A stretch of DNA of 64,000 nt from an uncultured Candidatus Saccharibacteria bacterium (GTDB lineage: Bacteria > Patescibacteriota > Saccharimonadia > Saccharimonadales > UBA4665), in assembly GCA_937892705.1 (NCBI GenBank), contig CALBGR010000017.1:1-64000 (forward strand), given 5' to 3'. Positions within the stretch are counted from its first letter, which is position 1, and each line of letters begins with the position of its first letter. Below the pieces are notes generated by a model. That model was not told the origin of the DNA. It searched no databases and saw only the letters and a list, made by a program, of their open reading frames with translations. The position numbers and the translations under genes are program-made. Shown piece by piece: positions 26,635-35,447 of the stretch.

Positions 26635-27771
26635 CTAGAAGTGGATGAATACTAATCCTGTCGTTGACCGGCGAGCTACACTATAACGCCCATCCCAACT
26701 GGCATTATATTGACTCACCGTAATAGTACCGTCTCCGTGCACCTCCTCAACATACATAACGTGTCCGTACGTGCCAGCATTGCTTACTGCCACATCACCA
26801 ACACGCGGATTGGTATCTACTGGAATACCTGCAGCTCGAGCATTATCATCCCATTGTTTCGCATTTCCACGACCACCCCAGTACGGCATATAGCGACCGC
26901 TGCTCGCTACCTTCCATGCCGCATAAGATACACACTGCCGCTTATACATACCCCACGGATCAGGCATAGTATTTGGGAATGGCACATTCGCCCATGGGTA
27001 ACCGCCGTCTCCGCTGGTAATAACCTTGCCGACGTTGTATCGCGCGTTTTCAGCAGCCTGCTTACGTTGCAGTTCAGCAATCTGTGCATTACGGCTGCGC
27101 ATCTCGTTCTCGAGCCTTTGCTGCTGCTCCTGATTCATTGCAAGTAGCCGATCATTTTCAGCTTTTTGCTCCCGCACTCGTGCCTGCATAGCTTTTTGAT
27201 CTGCTAAAAGCCGCTGCACTTCCTTGCGCTGCTTATCAAGCTGTTTCTTCAGTGCATTGATTTTATCTACCGACGCTTTAATTTTCGCTTGCGCGCTTGT
27301 TCGATACTGCGCTCTGTCGACAAAATCACTCATATTCTTACTAGAAGCCAGCATTTCCAATGTACTAATCTCGTCTTTAATGTACATCTGCTTCACACTT
27401 TGACCCAGTATTTCTTTTTCATGAGCTAACTGTGTCTCTACAGTAGCAATCTCCTGACGCAACCGCTCATCTTTAGCTTGGCTCTGGCGTATCTGCTCCT
27501 CTAGTGCTGTAATTTCAGCCCGCAAAGCTGCAATTTTTTCAGCAATGCTATTTGCTTCAACCTCTAAGCTCTGCTGCTGTGCCCTTGATTGCGAATTCTG
27601 ATTTTTGAGTTGATTAATCTGTGCGTCATATCGGTCCGCATATACGAACGGAGAAGCAGAAATACTGCTTCCTATAACTACCGCAGCGACAAGTAAACTA
27701 ATAAGTTTGTATTGTTTTTTAGTAAATAGTGTTCGTATGTTTCTTGATATTCTTAAAGTACCTTCTCTCAT
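26635..27771 (-). CDS. Secreted CHAP peptidoglycan hydrolase with coiled coil (PcsB-like)
   Basis: A 378-residue protein: signal helix (about 22-45), a Gln/Lys/Glu-rich coiled coil (about 50-240) and a C-terminal CHAP amidase/endopeptidase domain with the catalytic Cys in RQCVSYAAWKV and His in YGHVMYVEEV. The same architecture occurs in PcsB, which FtsEX activates to split septal peptidoglycan; no ftsEX genes lie in the window. The start is fixed by AGAGGGGG before the ATG. Confidence 0.92.
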   Translation of the reverse strand: MREGTLRISRNIRTLFTKKQYKLISLLVAAVVIGSSISASPFVYADRYDAQINQLKNQNSQSRAQQQSLEVEANSIAEKIAALRAEITALEEQIRQSQAKDERLRQEIATVETQLAHEKEILGQSVKQMYIKDEISTLEMLASSKNMSDFVDRAQYRTSAQAKIKASVDKINALKKQLDKQRKEVQRLLADQKAMQARVREQKAENDRLLAMNQEQQQRLENEMRSRNAQIAELQRKQAAENARYNVGKVITSGDGGYPWANVPFPNTMPDPWGMYKRQCVSYAAWKVASSGRYMPYWGGRGNAKQWDDNARAAGIPVDTNPRVGDVAVSNAGTYGHVMYVEEVHGDGTITVSQYNASWDGRYSVARRSTTGLVFIHF

Positions 27772-28086
27772 AACCCCCTCTGGTTAGTTAGTATGTTTTT
27801 CTTCGGTTTTTGTTTTATTTTTTCATGCTCTAATATGCGAGCTCATAGTGGCAAGTGTTTGTCTAAACCCCTAAAACCCACCTTCTTTGTGAGTTCGTAT
27901 TAATTGCCTGAGACCGTTGCAGGCTATAACGCTGTCAAAAAACAAGTATTGTCGAAAGTAAATTGTGGAATATCTTACAGGAATCTACAGTCAACCCGAA
28001 CCTTTTCCATTATACAGACATTGTAAATACGTGCAAGAACCCGCACGCTGCTTTTGTTTATGCAAATATACCTGTACAGTAATAGT
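27772..28086 (-). other. Intergenic region with divergent promoters
   Basis: This 315-nt spacer separates the divergent CHAP and GH63-like genes. No ORF or RNA gene is evident. It contains the CHAP Shine-Dalgarno at its left end and TACAGT (28075-28080) 6 nt before the plus-strand ATG at its right end. A short inverted repeat (GCCTGAGACCGTTGCAGGC, 27907-27925) is the only other structure I see. Confidence 0.5.
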
Positions 28087-29403
28087 ATGACCGTATCGTC
28101 TACTGACAAAGTCACTGACGCGCAAACTATTTTACACACCAACAGCCAAGGCGACTGGACATACGCAGCACCTAGACTGTACCCACACCAGTGGCTGTGG
28201 GATAGTTGCTTTATTGCAATCGGTATTTCTACTTATAGCCCACTCCGCGCTGCTAATGAACTACTCAGTCTGCGCCGAGGACAATGGGCAAATGGTATGC
28301 TGCCACATATCATTTTTTCTGATGCGCCTGATTATTGGCTTGGCCCGGAATTTTGGCAATCACATAAAGCCCCTTATGCACCACGACATATAGAAACATC
28401 CGGCATTACCCAGCCGCCTGTTTTGGCAATTGCCGCCAAAACTATAGCTGACCGCCTTGACAGTACGCGAAGAAAACGTTTCTTAGAGGAAATATATCCC
28501 GTTATTATTAAGTACCACACTTGGCTCTTTACCGAACGTATACATCAGGGAACACTACTCCAACTCATCCACCCCTGGGAAAGCGGTCTCGATAATACAC
28601 CACCATGGATGTACTTACTAAAGCAATACCATACATCACCGCACAGCATTACACCTCCAGGCGCCTTGCAGCATGTATATCCTGTACGAAAAGATCTTCG
28701 TGTAGTCGCCAAAAATCAGCGCCCTACCAATGGCGATATTCACCGCATGGTTGATTTGGCTCTGATGTATCGTTTGGCTGATTACCAAAGCAAACACATT
28801 CTTAACAAACCGCTTATTGCTGTAGAAGATCTTACTTTTAATGTTTTGGCAGTTCGCGCTTCAGACGCCTTAGAAGAAATAGCAGCATACTTGGGAGTAT
28901 CTCTACCGCCAATTATCAAAAAAGGACACAAACAGCTTATAAACATTTTCCCAGAGTTGTGGGATGCGAAGGCAGGCGAGTTTTTCTCTCGGGATAGCAA
29001 GACTAAAAAACTCATTTCGCAGACAAGTATTGCAACCTTTTTACCGCTCTACGCAGGGCTAGCTACTGAGGAACAAGCCGCCACGCTCGTAAAACAGCTA
29101 AAAAACACCGATACATACGGCGCTCCATATCCGGTACCAACTACCAGCATGGCTTCATCATACTTTAGCGAAGAACGATACTGGCAAGGACCAATCTGGG
29201 TGAATATGAACTGGCTGATACTGCAAGGCTTAGAGAAATACGGATTCTATAGAGAAGCCAAAGACTTACGTACTAAAACCATCCAACTTATAGAAAGCAA
29301 GGGGTTTTATGAGTATTTTTCACCGCTAACTGGCGCGCCCGCAGGCGCCGGTAATTTTTCATGGACCGCGGCATTATATTTAGAATTATTGTCCAACAAT
29401 TAG
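28087..29403 (+). CDS. GH63-like (mannosylglycerate-hydrolase type) glycoside hydrolase
   Basis: The 438-residue protein has the alpha/alpha-barrel signatures of the MGH1-like/GH63 group: YPHQWLWDSCFIAIGIS, LRRGQWANGMLPHIIF, HPWESGLDNTPPWM, ATFLPLYAGLAT, and SYFSEERYWQGPIWVNMNWLILQGLEKYG...ESKGFYEYFSPLTGAPAGAGNFSWTAAL. Enzymes of this group cut alpha-glucosides or mannosyl-glycerate. No signal peptide, so it probably acts in the cytoplasm on a compatible solute or oligosaccharide. TACAGT lies 6 nt before the ATG at 28087, hence I prefer this start over the upstream ATGs at 28054. Confidence 0.87.
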   Translation: MTVSSTDKVTDAQTILHTNSQGDWTYAAPRLYPHQWLWDSCFIAIGISTYSPLRAANELLSLRRGQWANGMLPHIIFSDAPDYWLGPEFWQSHKAPYAPRHIETSGITQPPVLAIAAKTIADRLDSTRRKRFLEEIYPVIIKYHTWLFTERIHQGTLLQLIHPWESGLDNTPPWMYLLKQYHTSPHSITPPGALQHVYPVRKDLRVVAKNQRPTNGDIHRMVDLALMYRLADYQSKHILNKPLIAVEDLTFNVLAVRASDALEEIAAYLGVSLPPIIKKGHKQLINIFPELWDAKAGEFFSRDSKTKKLISQTSIATFLPLYAGLATEEQAATLVKQLKNTDTYGAPYPVPTTSMASSYFSEERYWQGPIWVNMNWLILQGLEKYGFYREAKDLRTKTIQLIESKGFYEYFSPLTGAPAGAGNFSWTAALYLELLSNN

Positions 29404-29834
29404 CCGCGTCCACTTTCATGCAGCGCAATAAATTCTTCAGGCGTATACCGCGTAATTGTTTCTGCTATCAGATCAAGCGGCAAATCGTCTATGGTTTTAA
29501 AACGTACGCAACTTTTACCCATATCTAATTTTTTTCCGGTTTTTCTATAGGCACGCCGAAACTCAATCTCACCACTTCCATAAATACTCATCAAGTAAAG
29601 CGATATGTAATTTTTGTGCGAGGCTATCGAAATATATCCTAGCGGCTGACCATTATATGTTTTCGGATATGCAGAAAGCGGCACATAATACGCAATCATG
29701 CCGTACTGTATACCTTCTTCATACCCTGGTGGTAAATGTTTCAGTATAAATCGACGAAGCTTACCAATTGTTTTACGTCGATCTTCAGGAAGATTTTTAA
29801 GATATGCTTCAACCGTGGGAACAACGTTACTCAT
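29400..29834 (-). CDS. DUF1801 family protein
   Basis: A 144-residue protein from the ATG at 29834 (MSNVVPTVEAYLKNLPEDRRKTIGKLRRFILKHLPPGYEEGIQYGMIAYYVPLS). It is a fuller DUF1801 member than the one at 13246, ending in LDMGKSCVRFKTIDDLPLDLIAETI. Function unproven. TATACT (29847-29842) lies 7 nt before this ATG, so the mRNA is probably leaderless; the longer ORF to 29873 would start upstream of the promoter. Its stop codon overlaps that of the GH63-like gene (shared TTAG). Confidence 0.85.
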   Translation of the reverse strand: MSNVVPTVEAYLKNLPEDRRKTIGKLRRFILKHLPPGYEEGIQYGMIAYYVPLSAYPKTYNGQPLGYISIASHKNYISLYLMSIYGSGEIEFRRAYRKTGKKLDMGKSCVRFKTIDDLPLDLIAETITRYTPEEFIALHESGRG

Positions 29835-29898
29835 ACTTTGCAGTATAGGGAGGTGTCGTAAGAATATCAACAATTTTTATATCACAAATAAACGTGAG

Positions 29899-30522
29899 CT
29901 AGATCAGTGTACCGAAATAATACCAGAAATGATGAAGAATGAGGCCTGCAATAACCACATACCACAGCACCAAAATATCCAGGTGATGTCGTTGTGCAAA
30001 GTTAACTGTTTTCTGCAAACCTTGCGGTGTTTTTATATTACCCTGACGCAAGTTGTACAGAAGTGTGTACCAAAAAGCTGGAATTGTAACCGACCACACG
30101 ACCATACAATACGGGCATAGCGCATTGATGTTGTAAACCGCTTGATAAAACAGCCAATGCACAAATCCAGCCGCAAATAGCAGTCCGAACTGAAACAGTA
30201 TCCAAAACCACCGCTTAAATCGTGCACCTGCCAAAAGTCCGCCACCAACAACACCAACTGCAGTAAAACAAATTAATCCAAGTAGCGGATTTGGGAAACC
30301 AAATGCTTCAGCCTGGTCAGACCGCATTATGGTACCACAGCTAATAATTGGGTTGATATCACAAGTCGCAACATAATTAGGGTTTTTCACTACCTCAAGC
30401 TTCTCAACTGTCAACGTAAATGAAGCAGTTAGACCGATAATACCCGCTATAAGTAGTAGCCAAGGAAATACTCTGATAAACGTCCACTTTTTAGCAGACT
30501 GCGCAGTTTTTGCCTTACTCAT
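29899..30522 (-). CDS. Vitamin K epoxide reductase (VKOR) family protein
   Basis: From the ATG at 30522 the protein has 207 residues with four to five membrane helices. It shows the VKOR cysteine pattern: C in CDINPIISC (loop pair), SCGTIM, and the active-site CPYC in INALCPYCMVVW. Bacterial VKOR reoxidises DsbA-like proteins and passes electrons to quinone, supporting disulfide formation outside the cell; no DsbA gene is nearby. TATAAT (30537-30532) stands about 10 nt upstream of this start. Confidence 0.9.
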   Translation of the reverse strand: MSKAKTAQSAKKWTFIRVFPWLLLIAGIIGLTASFTLTVEKLEVVKNPNYVATCDINPIISCGTIMRSDQAEAFGFPNPLLGLICFTAVGVVGGGLLAGARFKRWFWILFQFGLLFAAGFVHWLFYQAVYNINALCPYCMVVWSVTIPAFWYTLLYNLRQGNIKTPQGLQKTVNFAQRHHLDILVLWYVVIAGLILHHFWYYFGTLI

Positions 30523-30600
30523 TATGCTTATCATTATACTACTCATCATGTCTTTTAGACAAATAAGCTATAATGAACAGCAGTTTACTTAGATAGCACT

Positions 30601-31818
30601 ATGTCGTTTTCTAAAAAGCAAAAGCAATTCTCATTTTCTGTGGTTCAGCGGCTGGATAGCCGTTTAGGCCGCGCCGGAATTATTTCCACGCCCCATGGCG
30701 AAATTAAAACGCCAGCATTTATACCCGTTGGTACACAAGCAACACTGAAAGCACTCACTCCTGAACAACTTGCAGATACCGGCGCACAGGCAGTACTTGC
30801 AAATGCCTATCATCTGTATTTACGCCCTGGTCCAGACATTATCGATAAAGCCGGGGGTCTGGGAAAATTTATGAACTGGCATCGACCAACCTTCACTGAC
30901 AGCGGCGGCTTTCAGGTCATGAGCCTTGGCGTTGGTTTTAAAAAAGTGATCGATATGAATGGTGATCAACCAGATCAGCCACCAAAGAAAAAAGAAAAAT
31001 TAGCCTGGATCGACGATGACGGCGTCACATTTAAATCACACCTCGATGGCAGCCAACATCGCTTTACTGCTGAAAAGTCTATGCAAATCCAGCATGCAAT
31101 CGGTGCCGATATCATTTTTGCCTTTGATGAGCTCACCACCCTGCATCATAGCTATGATTACCAGGTTGAATCACTCGAAAAACGCACTCATCCATGGGCG
31201 CTTCGTAGTCTTGCTGAACATAAACGACTCACTGAAATACGTGCCGACATGCCATATCAAGCCCTGTTTGGTGTAGTGCAAGGCGCCCAATACGAGGATC
31301 TTCGCCGTAAAAGTGCACGATTTTTAGCCGAACAAGACTTCGATGGATTTGGTCTAGGTGGCGCACTTACTAAAGATAATTTAGGTGAAATTGTGCGCTG
31401 GATGTGCGAAGAACTGCCCGAAAGCAAACCTCGCCATATGCTTGGCATAAGTGAACCTGATGATATTTTTGCCTGCATTGAAAACGGTGCCGATACGTTC
31501 GACTGCGTAAGTCCCGCCCGCGTTGGCCGCAACGGCGCTCTCTATACACCATACGGACGTATCAACATCACCAATGCGAAATATAAAGATGACTTTTCAC
31601 CAGTTGACGAAACCAGCGACTCTTACACCGCCCGAAACTATACAAAAGCATATTTGCACCATCTGTTTAAAGCGAACGAACTCCTCGCCTACACCTTAGC
31701 AACCATTCACAATGAACGCTTTATCGTCAAGCTCGTCGAAGATATTCGCCAAAGTATCTTAGACGACACCTACGATAGCTTCAAAAAACAATGGCTCACC
31801 ACGTATTACGGCAGCTAG
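30601..31818 (+). CDS. tgt: tRNA-guanine transglycosylase lacking zinc cysteines
   Basis: The 405-residue protein is a bacterial-type Tgt: FIPVGTQATLKALTP, D100 in TDSGGFQVMSL, HRFTAEKSMQIQHAIGADI, GVVQGA, GLGGAL, and the nucleophile D301 in FDCVSPARVGRNG. It should exchange G34 for a queuine precursor in GUN-anticodon tRNAs. The C-terminal zinc site normally ECDCYTC reads TSDSYTA here (S339, S341, A344), with only the final His (H370) kept. No queuosine pathway genes are in the window. TATAAT (30569-30574) gives a 20-nt leader without a Shine-Dalgarno. Confidence 0.95.
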   Translation: MSFSKKQKQFSFSVVQRLDSRLGRAGIISTPHGEIKTPAFIPVGTQATLKALTPEQLADTGAQAVLANAYHLYLRPGPDIIDKAGGLGKFMNWHRPTFTDSGGFQVMSLGVGFKKVIDMNGDQPDQPPKKKEKLAWIDDDGVTFKSHLDGSQHRFTAEKSMQIQHAIGADIIFAFDELTTLHHSYDYQVESLEKRTHPWALRSLAEHKRLTEIRADMPYQALFGVVQGAQYEDLRRKSARFLAEQDFDGFGLGGALTKDNLGEIVRWMCEELPESKPRHMLGISEPDDIFACIENGADTFDCVSPARVGRNGALYTPYGRINITNAKYKDDFSPVDETSDSYTARNYTKAYLHHLFKANELLAYTLATIHNERFIVKLVEDIRQSILDDTYDSFKKQWLTTYYGS

Positions 31819-32975
31819 TCGTTTCGTGTCTTATTGATATGCATCACTGCAATAAGCGCTGTTAGAGCTACATGCTCATCAATCAAGTGCGTGGTACGCT
31901 CACCTTTCGTTGCTCGTACAGGCAACACTTGTTCACCAGCTTGCGGCAAATAATTTGGCGTGTCGTGCGTTAAACCGCTTTGCTCAGCAAGCGGCAATAG
32001 TACTGAAGTGCCTTGTTTTGCAAGATGTTCAATATGATACGGTGTCACATTGCGCTCAGGACGAGTCAGACCTTTCAAACGCGAAACTTTTGACATACCC
32101 TGCAACATGCGACCAACCATCATAAGTTCATTACCATTACTGTCAATTTTCTGACGCAACAGTGGTTCAGGTATTTTTGGCAATGACTCATCAACTTCGC
32201 GCTCTGAAGCTTCACCAGCAGTACCTCTTACAGTAAATCGAGCTGCAAGATCTGGAAATACTGTCTTTGGCGCAACTATCAGTTCTTGAGCCGTCACCGT
32301 ACGTACTGCTTTTGCAAAACTGTAAGCAGTACCGATTGCCGTACTTGCCCCCAATGAAGCACCATGTACATGCACCTCATCAAGCTGTGTCTCACTTTTC
32401 TTACCATGCAGTCGATCCTGCGCATGCTCGAGAGCTTCTTGCACGATTCTACCACTTGGACTAAAGTCTCCTCTTCGTATCCTCTTATATTCCTCGCGGG
32501 TGTACGCATTATGTGGCACGCTCGGCAAGGGACTATAAATCGTCAACACCGGCATATCTTTGCCGGTTGCCTTTAGCAGTTCAGCAACCACACCCGATTT
32601 TGTTGTTTGATTCCAGCTATTTGGCGCTGCCTTAGCTTTGTTTATTTTCTCTCCAGAAATATAGTGATATATCTCTTTTGCACTGCTTCGCGGCGCACTA
32701 TCTGAAAATGGTGCCCACATCACCAGTATTTCATCGCTGCTGCCAGGGATCAGCGAACAGTCAATCTCAGCACCTGTGCTTGAGCGAAATGAAAACAGGC
32801 TTTCTTCAAACCTGTTAAGATAACTTTCCGGATCACGCGAAAAAGCTTCGTCTACCTTCTGAAACGCTTCAGTTGCATCAGGAAATACTTGTGCTACCTC
32901 TGGGGTAATAATAACAGTTTTTTCAGCAGGATTGACAACTATTTCGGGCGGTAATTCGCGAGTACTTGGCATCAT
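31815..32975 (-). CDS. Putative alpha/beta-hydrolase-fold protein
   Basis: A 386-residue soluble protein without a firm family. The centre contains VHVHGASLGASTAIGTAYSF, a G-x-S-x-G nucleophile elbow, preceded by an oxyanion-like MPVLTIYSPLPSVPHN stretch and followed by a late His (LIDEHVAL), consistent with an alpha/beta-hydrolase. No signal peptide. TATAAT (32987-32982) lies 6 nt before the first of two adjacent ATG codons, indicating a leaderless mRNA. Its stop shares CTAG with the tgt stop. Substrate unknown. Confidence 0.65.
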   Translation of the reverse strand: MMPSTRELPPEIVVNPAEKTVIITPEVAQVFPDATEAFQKVDEAFSRDPESYLNRFEESLFSFRSSTGAEIDCSLIPGSSDEILVMWAPFSDSAPRSSAKEIYHYISGEKINKAKAAPNSWNQTTKSGVVAELLKATGKDMPVLTIYSPLPSVPHNAYTREEYKRIRRGDFSPSGRIVQEALEHAQDRLHGKKSETQLDEVHVHGASLGASTAIGTAYSFAKAVRTVTAQELIVAPKTVFPDLAARFTVRGTAGEASEREVDESLPKIPEPLLRQKIDSNGNELMMVGRMLQGMSKVSRLKGLTRPERNVTPYHIEHLAKQGTSVLLPLAEQSGLTHDTPNYLPQAGEQVLPVRATKGERTTHLIDEHVALTALIAVMHINKTRND

Positions 32976-33027
32976 TTGCTTATTATACTATAATTAAACA
33001 AATATGTAAATACTGTTGTTTGTAAAT

Positions 33028-33783
33028 ATGGAAATCCCTGTACTTATTGCCGCAAGAAATGAACAAGAACATATAGGCCGCACCCTTTCTGCATTGTCAA
33101 AGCAATCCTATAATGTTCAGCCAATCGTGATTGTTAATGGCAGCACAGACAAAACCGCCGATATTGCCAAACAAGCTGGCGCAACAGTACTCGAAAGCCC
33201 AGAAGGTAAAACCCCTGCAATGCAAGCTGGATTACAGTACTTAGGTAAGTACGCGCTGAAGCCACTACTGATACTTGACGCCGACAGCAGACCGTGGTCA
33301 AAAGACTGGAGCAGTCATATGTCGCAAACACTAAGAAGCCTACCAGACCAAGCACCTGCTCTTACTTGGGGACCGTGCATTTTCAGCAGTGAAATTAACC
33401 CTGTTTTAGGTTTGGTTTTTAGCGCAACGTCAATGCGTGTATCTTGGGCAGACCGTCACAAAGACAAGCCTCGCACCATTCGCGGCAGCAACATGGGTCT
33501 TTATATGAAATCAGAGGCGCCACTAGAGGAAATACTGGCACTCGATAATTATTGGCCACGTGACGATGTTGCTATATTCGACGTCATGAAAAACCACGAC
33601 GCAAACCATGCAGTCACTTTCAATCCAAAAGCATGGGTACTGACCTCCGGTTTTCGCACTATGGACACAATCCGCAAAATGATTACAGATCGCAGACACC
33701 CTTCAAAGGTTATGGATATATCATACGCCAATGACGCACCGGCCGGCTCAAGACCTTATTTTCCGAAACCACCGACACTGTAG
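33028..33783 (+). CDS. Family 2 glycosyltransferase
   Basis: The 252-residue protein begins with the GT2/GT-A start PVLIAARNEQEHIGRTLSALSKQS, contains IVIVNGSTDKTADIAKQAGATVLES and the metal-binding LILDADSRPW, and keeps an acidic DDVAIFD motif late. No membrane helices, so it is a soluble or peripheral transferase; sugar and acceptor unknown. I use the ATG at 33028; the TTG at 33016 is possible. It is divergent from the hydrolase-like gene and convergent with trmD. Confidence 0.85.
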   Translation: MEIPVLIAARNEQEHIGRTLSALSKQSYNVQPIVIVNGSTDKTADIAKQAGATVLESPEGKTPAMQAGLQYLGKYALKPLLILDADSRPWSKDWSSHMSQTLRSLPDQAPALTWGPCIFSSEINPVLGLVFSATSMRVSWADRHKDKPRTIRGSNMGLYMKSEAPLEEILALDNYWPRDDVAIFDVMKNHDANHAVTFNPKAWVLTSGFRTMDTIRKMITDRRHPSKVMDISYANDAPAGSRPYFPKPPTL

Positions 33784-33802
33784 TCCACGATCGGCCAGCC
33801 GG

Positions 33803-34459
33803 CTAGTCTATGTATCGTTTTTCGTTTTTTTGGCGCCACTTGGCGATTTCACCGTGATTGCCGCTTAGGAGCACCTTTGGGACCGCTAAATCACGAAATA
33901 CCTCTGGGCGCGTATACTGCGGAAACTCGATGTTTTGATCGTCTTTTTGGAATGATTCTATTTCTGCACTTGTCTCGCAGCCTAGCACACCTGGAAGCAG
34001 TCGCACTACACTGTCAATCAGCACCATTGCTGGTATCTCACCGCCTGTCAGTACGTAGTTGCCAATACAAAACTGTTCGTCCACCCAGTGCGTCACTCGC
34101 TCATCATAACCTTCATATCGTGGACAGATAATAATCATGCCGTTATTTTCAGCCGCTATGCGCTTCGCATCAGATTGTTTGTATAGTTTTCCGCGTGGAG
34201 TTGGCAAAAACACCTTAGCTGACGGATCTTTTTGCTTAGCGTGTTCTATCGCTGCTACGAGCGGTTCGATACGTAGTAGCATACCGTCACCACCGCCATA
34301 CGGCGTATCATCTACTTGCTTACGCGGCCCTATGCCAAATTCACGCAAATTAACGTATTCATACGTGACCACACCACGCTCTTCTGCTTTCCAAAGCATA
34401 GAGTTATGCAAAACACCCTCAAACATTTCCGGGAACAGCGTGATGATTTGAATTTTCAT
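33803..34459 (-). CDS. trmD: tRNA (guanine-37-N1)-methyltransferase
   Basis: A 218-residue SPOUT enzyme of usual length. Visible motifs: ITLFPEMFEGVLHNSMLWKA, the knot region IICPRYEGYDERVTHWVDEQFCIGNYVLTGGEIPAMVLIDSVVRLLPGVLG, and PQYTRPEVF...VPKVLLSGNHGEIAKWR. It methylates G37 of tRNAs reading CNN codons, preventing +1 frameshifts. TGT-TATAAT lies 9 nt before the ATG and there is no Shine-Dalgarno. RimM, often between rpsP and trmD, is absent here. Confidence 0.96.
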   Translation of the reverse strand: MKIQIITLFPEMFEGVLHNSMLWKAEERGVVTYEYVNLREFGIGPRKQVDDTPYGGGDGMLLRIEPLVAAIEHAKQKDPSAKVFLPTPRGKLYKQSDAKRIAAENNGMIIICPRYEGYDERVTHWVDEQFCIGNYVLTGGEIPAMVLIDSVVRLLPGVLGCETSAEIESFQKDDQNIEFPQYTRPEVFRDLAVPKVLLSGNHGEIAKWRQKNEKRYID

Positions 34460-34589
34460 TATCTATATATTATAACATATTTCTTTCATAAGTCATTAAA
34501 TATTTATTAAATAATATTATTGTAAATAAAGTAACTATTTGGTATTTTATACTTTTGTGCTACAATCAGCAGTCGGGAGAATATAAAGT

Positions 34590-34787
34590 ATGGCCACTTT
34601 TACAGCTGAGACTGCATCTTCATCACAATATCTTTGTGAGAAACAACTAAACCCAAACGATGAAGAACATCTAGAACAAGTTATAAAGCTTCAGAATGAG
34701 CTTACAACTGATAGGATAGAACCAAAGAGAGTTAATTCCATTACCAAGTCTATCCAGGCAGTTTTAGAAGCTCGACGCCGTTTTTGA
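34590..34787 (+). CDS. Small hypothetical protein
   Basis: I do not recognise this 65-residue acidic, helical protein (ATFTAETASSSQYLCEKQ...VNSITKSIQAVLEARRRF). Reality of the gene is supported by a TGC-TACAAT promoter (34561-34566), a CGGGAGA ribosome-binding site 9 nt before the ATG, and a strong terminator 35 nt after the stop. Confidence 0.7.
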   Translation: MATFTAETASSSQYLCEKQLNPNDEEHLEQVIKLQNELTTDRIEPKRVNSITKSIQAVLEARRRF

Positions 34788-34816
34788 TTGCTACATTTGT
34801 TTACCTAATTACAACC

Positions 34817-34848
34817 AAAAAAGGCCGGTGTTACCCGGCCATTTTTTT
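34817..34848. terminator. Bidirectional intrinsic terminator
   Basis: GGCCGG (34823-34828) pairs with CCGGCC (34835-34840), flanked by an A-run on the left and T-run on the right, so it works on both strands. It closes the small plus-strand gene and may also serve the KH gene transcript from the other side. Confidence 0.85.
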
Positions 34849-34863
34849 GGTCACATAAGGCTC

Positions 34864-34903
34864 CCAGTCTATTAGACCCGACTGGCTCGCAATGAGCCTT
34901 TTT
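34864..34903 (+). terminator. Second terminator-like element with competing hairpins
   Basis: GGCTC (34884-34888) pairs with GAGCC (34894-34898), followed by five T. The upstream CCAGTC (34865-34870) can instead pair with GACTGG (34880-34885), overlapping the first arm, so the two hairpins exclude each other. It may be a backup terminator or a small attenuator. The rest of the KH/small-gene spacer shows nothing. Confidence 0.5.
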
Positions 34904-34950
34904 AAGTGTTTGTTTTTGTTTTTTGTCGTAACTCAACCGACCAGCAACTA

Positions 34951-35358
34951 CTATACATCAAGGTCATCTAGTTCTGCAAGCTCTTTTCGTGTCTTGCTTG
35001 CAATGCTTGAACCATCTTCATCATCTGCACTTTCGCTGTTAGTGCTGTCGTTATTGGCAGTATTTTCTTCGTCGTCATTCTGTCCGTTGTCAGCAGGTAT
35101 ATATTGACCGCCGCTTACATCCACAATTTTTAGGTTGTAACGCGCATCGTTCTTGGTACCAAGCGCACGCAAGAGTGTACGAATGCTTTGTGCAGTTGCA
35201 CCACGCTTACCAATAACACGGCCTAGATCTTCTGGATCTACAGTCAGTTCCAAAAGTACGCCTTTTTCATCAATACTTCGTTCGATTTTTACCGCATCTG
35301 GGTTTCCGACAAGTGATTTAACAATATACTCAACAAACTGCTGGTCAATAGTACTCAT
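34951..35358 (-). CDS. khpA: KH-domain RNA-binding protein with acidic tail (KhpA-like)
   Basis: Residues 1-78 are a KhpA-type KH domain: QQFVEYIVKSLVGNPDAVKIERS, LTVDPEDLGRVIGKRGATAQSIRTLLRALG with the GxxG loop GKRG. KhpA proteins bind RNA and influence cell size and division in Firmicutes. Residues 85-135 form an unusual Asp/Glu/Asn/Ser tail (NGQNDDEENTANNDSTNSE), not part of standard KhpA of about 76 residues. The gene follows rpsP, the usual context. AAAGGAGGAG precedes the ATG. Confidence 0.92.
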   Translation of the reverse strand: MSTIDQQFVEYIVKSLVGNPDAVKIERSIDEKGVLLELTVDPEDLGRVIGKRGATAQSIRTLLRALGTKNDARYNLKIVDVSGGQYIPADNGQNDDEENTANNDSTNSESADDEDGSSIASKTRKELAELDDLDV

Positions 35359-35447
35359 GGTCGCTCCTCCTTTATCTCAATTGTGTAGCACCATTTTCTA
35401 ATTATAGCAAAACCCCCCTGCTACTATGTAGGATATGCCACTAAAAA

